DNA from: Candidatus Caccousia avistercoris
GTDB taxonomy: Bacteria > Bacillota > Clostridia > Oscillospirales > Acutalibacteraceae
Reading direction: 5' to 3'
Assembly: GCA_018715025.1 (NCBI GenBank)
Contig: DVMK01000236.1
Location: 1-8,119, forward strand
Length of the DNA stretch: 8,119 nucleotides
A program made the translations under genes and the position numbers. The notes below the pieces were generated by a model. It did no database searches and was not told the origin of the DNA. It saw nothing but the letters and a program-made list of their open reading frames with translations. Each line of letters starts with the position of its first letter. Position 1 is the first letter of the stretch. Positions 6,993-8,119 of the stretch are shown here, piece by piece.

Positions 6993-7096
6993 GCGCTTCC
7001 AGCAGAACGCGTTCCGCACTGCCTGCCGGCCAGAGACGCGCCCGAAGGCCGCCCCCTTTGCCGCCTTCCACAGGAAACCCCTGTCGTTTCTCTTCT

Positions 7097-7105
7097 ACTA
7101 TAACA
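7097..7105 (-). promoter_or_regulatory. Extended -10 promoter candidate for the GNAT/unknown operon
   Basis: Read on the minus strand, TGTTATAGT is an extended -10 (TGN followed by TATAGT, 5 of 6 to consensus). The -35 at 17-bp spacing (TTCCTT) is poor, which the TG extension could offset. Runs of A and T at 7121-7160, just upstream, resemble an UP element. Transcription would start near 7090, giving a leader of about 112 nt before the GNAT start codon. Confidence 0.5.
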
Positions 7106-7179
7106 TATTAAGCGGCCGCAAGGAAATATTTTGTGGAAGCTTTAAAAAATTTTAGAAAAGCGTCGTCTGTTCCTGCGTG

Positions 7180-7226
7180 AAAAGACAGGAGGGGCTTCCC
7201 GAAAGAGGAAACCCCTCCTGTCTTTT
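7180..7226. terminator. Bidirectional-looking hairpin terminator after the sensor kinase gene
   Basis: Arms of 15 nt (7180-7194, AAAAGACAGGAGGGG, with 7212-7226) pair perfectly. After one mismatch the loop can pair 4 more bp (TTCC 7196-7199 with GGAA 7207-7210). The outer A4/T4 ends supply a short T run in either direction. It lies 18 nt beyond the kinase stop at 7244 and upstream of the GNAT promoter candidate, so it most likely ends the kinase transcript and insulates the GNAT unit. Confidence 0.75.
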
Positions 7227-7243
7227 GGAGCCGCCGCGGTCTT

Positions 7244-8119
7244 TCAAGTCAAAGGATCCGGCGCGTCCAAATTCTGCACCATAGCAATAGAGGTAAAAAC
7301 ATTGTTTTCACAGGAATTCTGCAGGGTCCCCTGGTATTTCCTGACCGCGTCAGAAATACTGCGCAGCCCCAGCCCATGAAGCTGAGAGGAGCCTGCCTTT
7401 TCGCTTGCCAGCTCTCCGTTTTTCCGGAAAGGGTCTTCCTTCACACTGTTTTCCACCTTGAAAAACACAAAGCTTTTTTCCTGTCCCAACGCAATCCGGA
7501 TAAAACGGTCCTCCGTTTCCGGCATTTTTTCACACGCTTCCAGCGCGTTGTCAAGCTGGTTGGAAAGAATCGCGCAAATATCCACCGAAGCAATGCTCCA
7601 CTTCCCTACCGGATGAATGGTATGAGAAAAGGAAATGTGCTTGGCGGCCGCCTCCTCCGCCTTGCAGTTCACAATGGCGTCCACCACGTCGCTGCCGCTG
7701 TGGCAAAACCGGGAACGCTGGGAGGGAGCCCCCAAAAGCTGGGAAATATACTTCTGCGCCTCCGGGCAGGAGCCGGTCAGATGCTCCAGCGTTTTCAGGT
7801 GGTTGGTAAAGTCGTGCATCTGCTTGGAAATGGCCAGTTGATTGGCAGACAGCTGGCGGTAATTTTTTTCCAGCATTTCATTCATCAGCAGAACCAGAGA
7901 GCTTTTATTCCTTTCTTCCTGGTACTGAGAGGAAAGCAGAATGGAGAGAATGACGGCAAATATGCCGATGAGAATGAAGAAAAAGGAAAGCATGACGGCA
8001 ATCTGCATGAGGAAAAGGGAATCTGATATGATAAGCTGGGTTAGTATACACATAATCACATACGCTATAAACACAGTGGAAAAAAGGACCGCCAGGGAAC
8101 GCTTGGAAAGAAGACCCAG
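7244..8119 (-). CDS. Sensor histidine kinase, HPK10/AgrC-like GHKL type (5' end outside window)
   Basis: The frame is open to the window edge, so this is the C-terminal 291 residues of a longer protein; the GTG at 8074 is unlikely to be the true start. From the edge there are two hydrophobic segments (about visible residues 9-31 and 36-62), the last part of a membrane sensor domain. Next comes a linker helix, and then the phospho-acceptor motif HDFTNHLKTL, with the histidine codon at 7814-7816. The ATPase domain shows the N box (SNQLDNALEAC) and a G box (HGLGLRSISDAVRKY) in the AgrC/VirS-like GHKL style. Such kinases usually sense a peptide or membrane signal and phosphorylate a LytTR-type regulator, whose gene would be expected nearby outside the window. 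The H-box type differs from VanS, so a role in vancomycin sensing is not supported. Confidence 0.9.
   Translation of the reverse strand: MGLLSKRSLAVLFSTVFIAYVIMCILTQLIISDSLFLMQIAVMLSFFFILIGIFAVILSILLSSQYQEERNKSSLVLLMNEMLEKNYRQLSANQLAISKQMHDFTNHLKTLEHLTGSCPEAQKYISQLLGAPSQRSRFCHSGSDVVDAIVNCKAEEAAAKHISFSHTIHPVGKWSIASVDICAILSNQLDNALEACEKMPETEDRFIRIALGQEKSFVFFKVENSVKEDPFRKNGELASEKAGSSQLHGLGLRSISDAVRKYQGTLQNSCENNVFTSIAMVQNLDAPDPLT

Noticed and set aside
7112..7119. GCGGCCGC palindrome near the GNAT promoter
   Set aside because: It is a short self-complementary GC octamer likely to occur by chance in this composition, with no second copy or supporting context seen.
7244..8119. Assigning the kinase as VanS
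   Set aside because: The H box is of the HDxxNHL HPK10 type, not the HELKTPL type of VanS. It is also convergent to and distant from the van genes.

Overview
The window looks like chromosome from a GC-rich low-G+C-phylum relative, most likely a gut-type clostridial Firmicute (Oscillospiraceae/Ruminococcaceae-like). The reasons are strong GGAGG-type ribosome binding sites, a VanG-type glycopeptide-resistance cassette of the clostridial layout, and an HPK10/AgrC-type sensor kinase. The genus cannot be fixed from the sequence alone.

Layout. Positions 1-228 are an AT-rich control region. It holds a tandem, 11-bp-phased set of sites resembling the enterococcal VanR box (85-129), then a strong terminator-like hairpin with a T tract (154-202), then the ribosome binding site of the first gene. 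Positions 229-4087 (+ strand) hold three genes joined by ATGA stop/start overlaps: a VanG-type D-Ala-D-Ser ligase (229-1278), a VanXY-type zinc D,D-peptidase (1275-2018) and a VanT membrane serine racemase (2015-4087). A 32-nt perfect palindrome (4094-4125) ends the cassette and also serves the converging genes.

On the minus strand, a two-gene unit reads from about 7100 down to 4145. It encodes a 288-residue GNAT-type acetyltransferase (6112-6978) and, by another ATGA overlap, a 656-residue soluble protein of unknown function with a Gln-rich start and a Lys/Arg-rich patch (4145-6115). An extended -10 promoter candidate lies at 7097-7105. A long hairpin (7180-7226) separates this unit from the 3' part of a minus-strand sensor histidine kinase gene (7244 to the window edge), whose start lies outside the window.

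How the genes work together. VanT would make D-Ser from L-Ser at the membrane. VanG would join it to D-Ala, giving cell-wall precursors ending in D-Ala-D-Ser, which bind vancomycin poorly. VanXY would remove the normal D-Ala-D-Ala dipeptide and the terminal D-Ala of normal pentapeptide. The VanR-like boxes imply control by a VanRS two-component system that must be encoded outside this window, probably just upstream. The hairpin next to the vanG ribosome binding site suggests a second layer of control or insulation. The GNAT/unknown pair and the kinase have no visible link to resistance.
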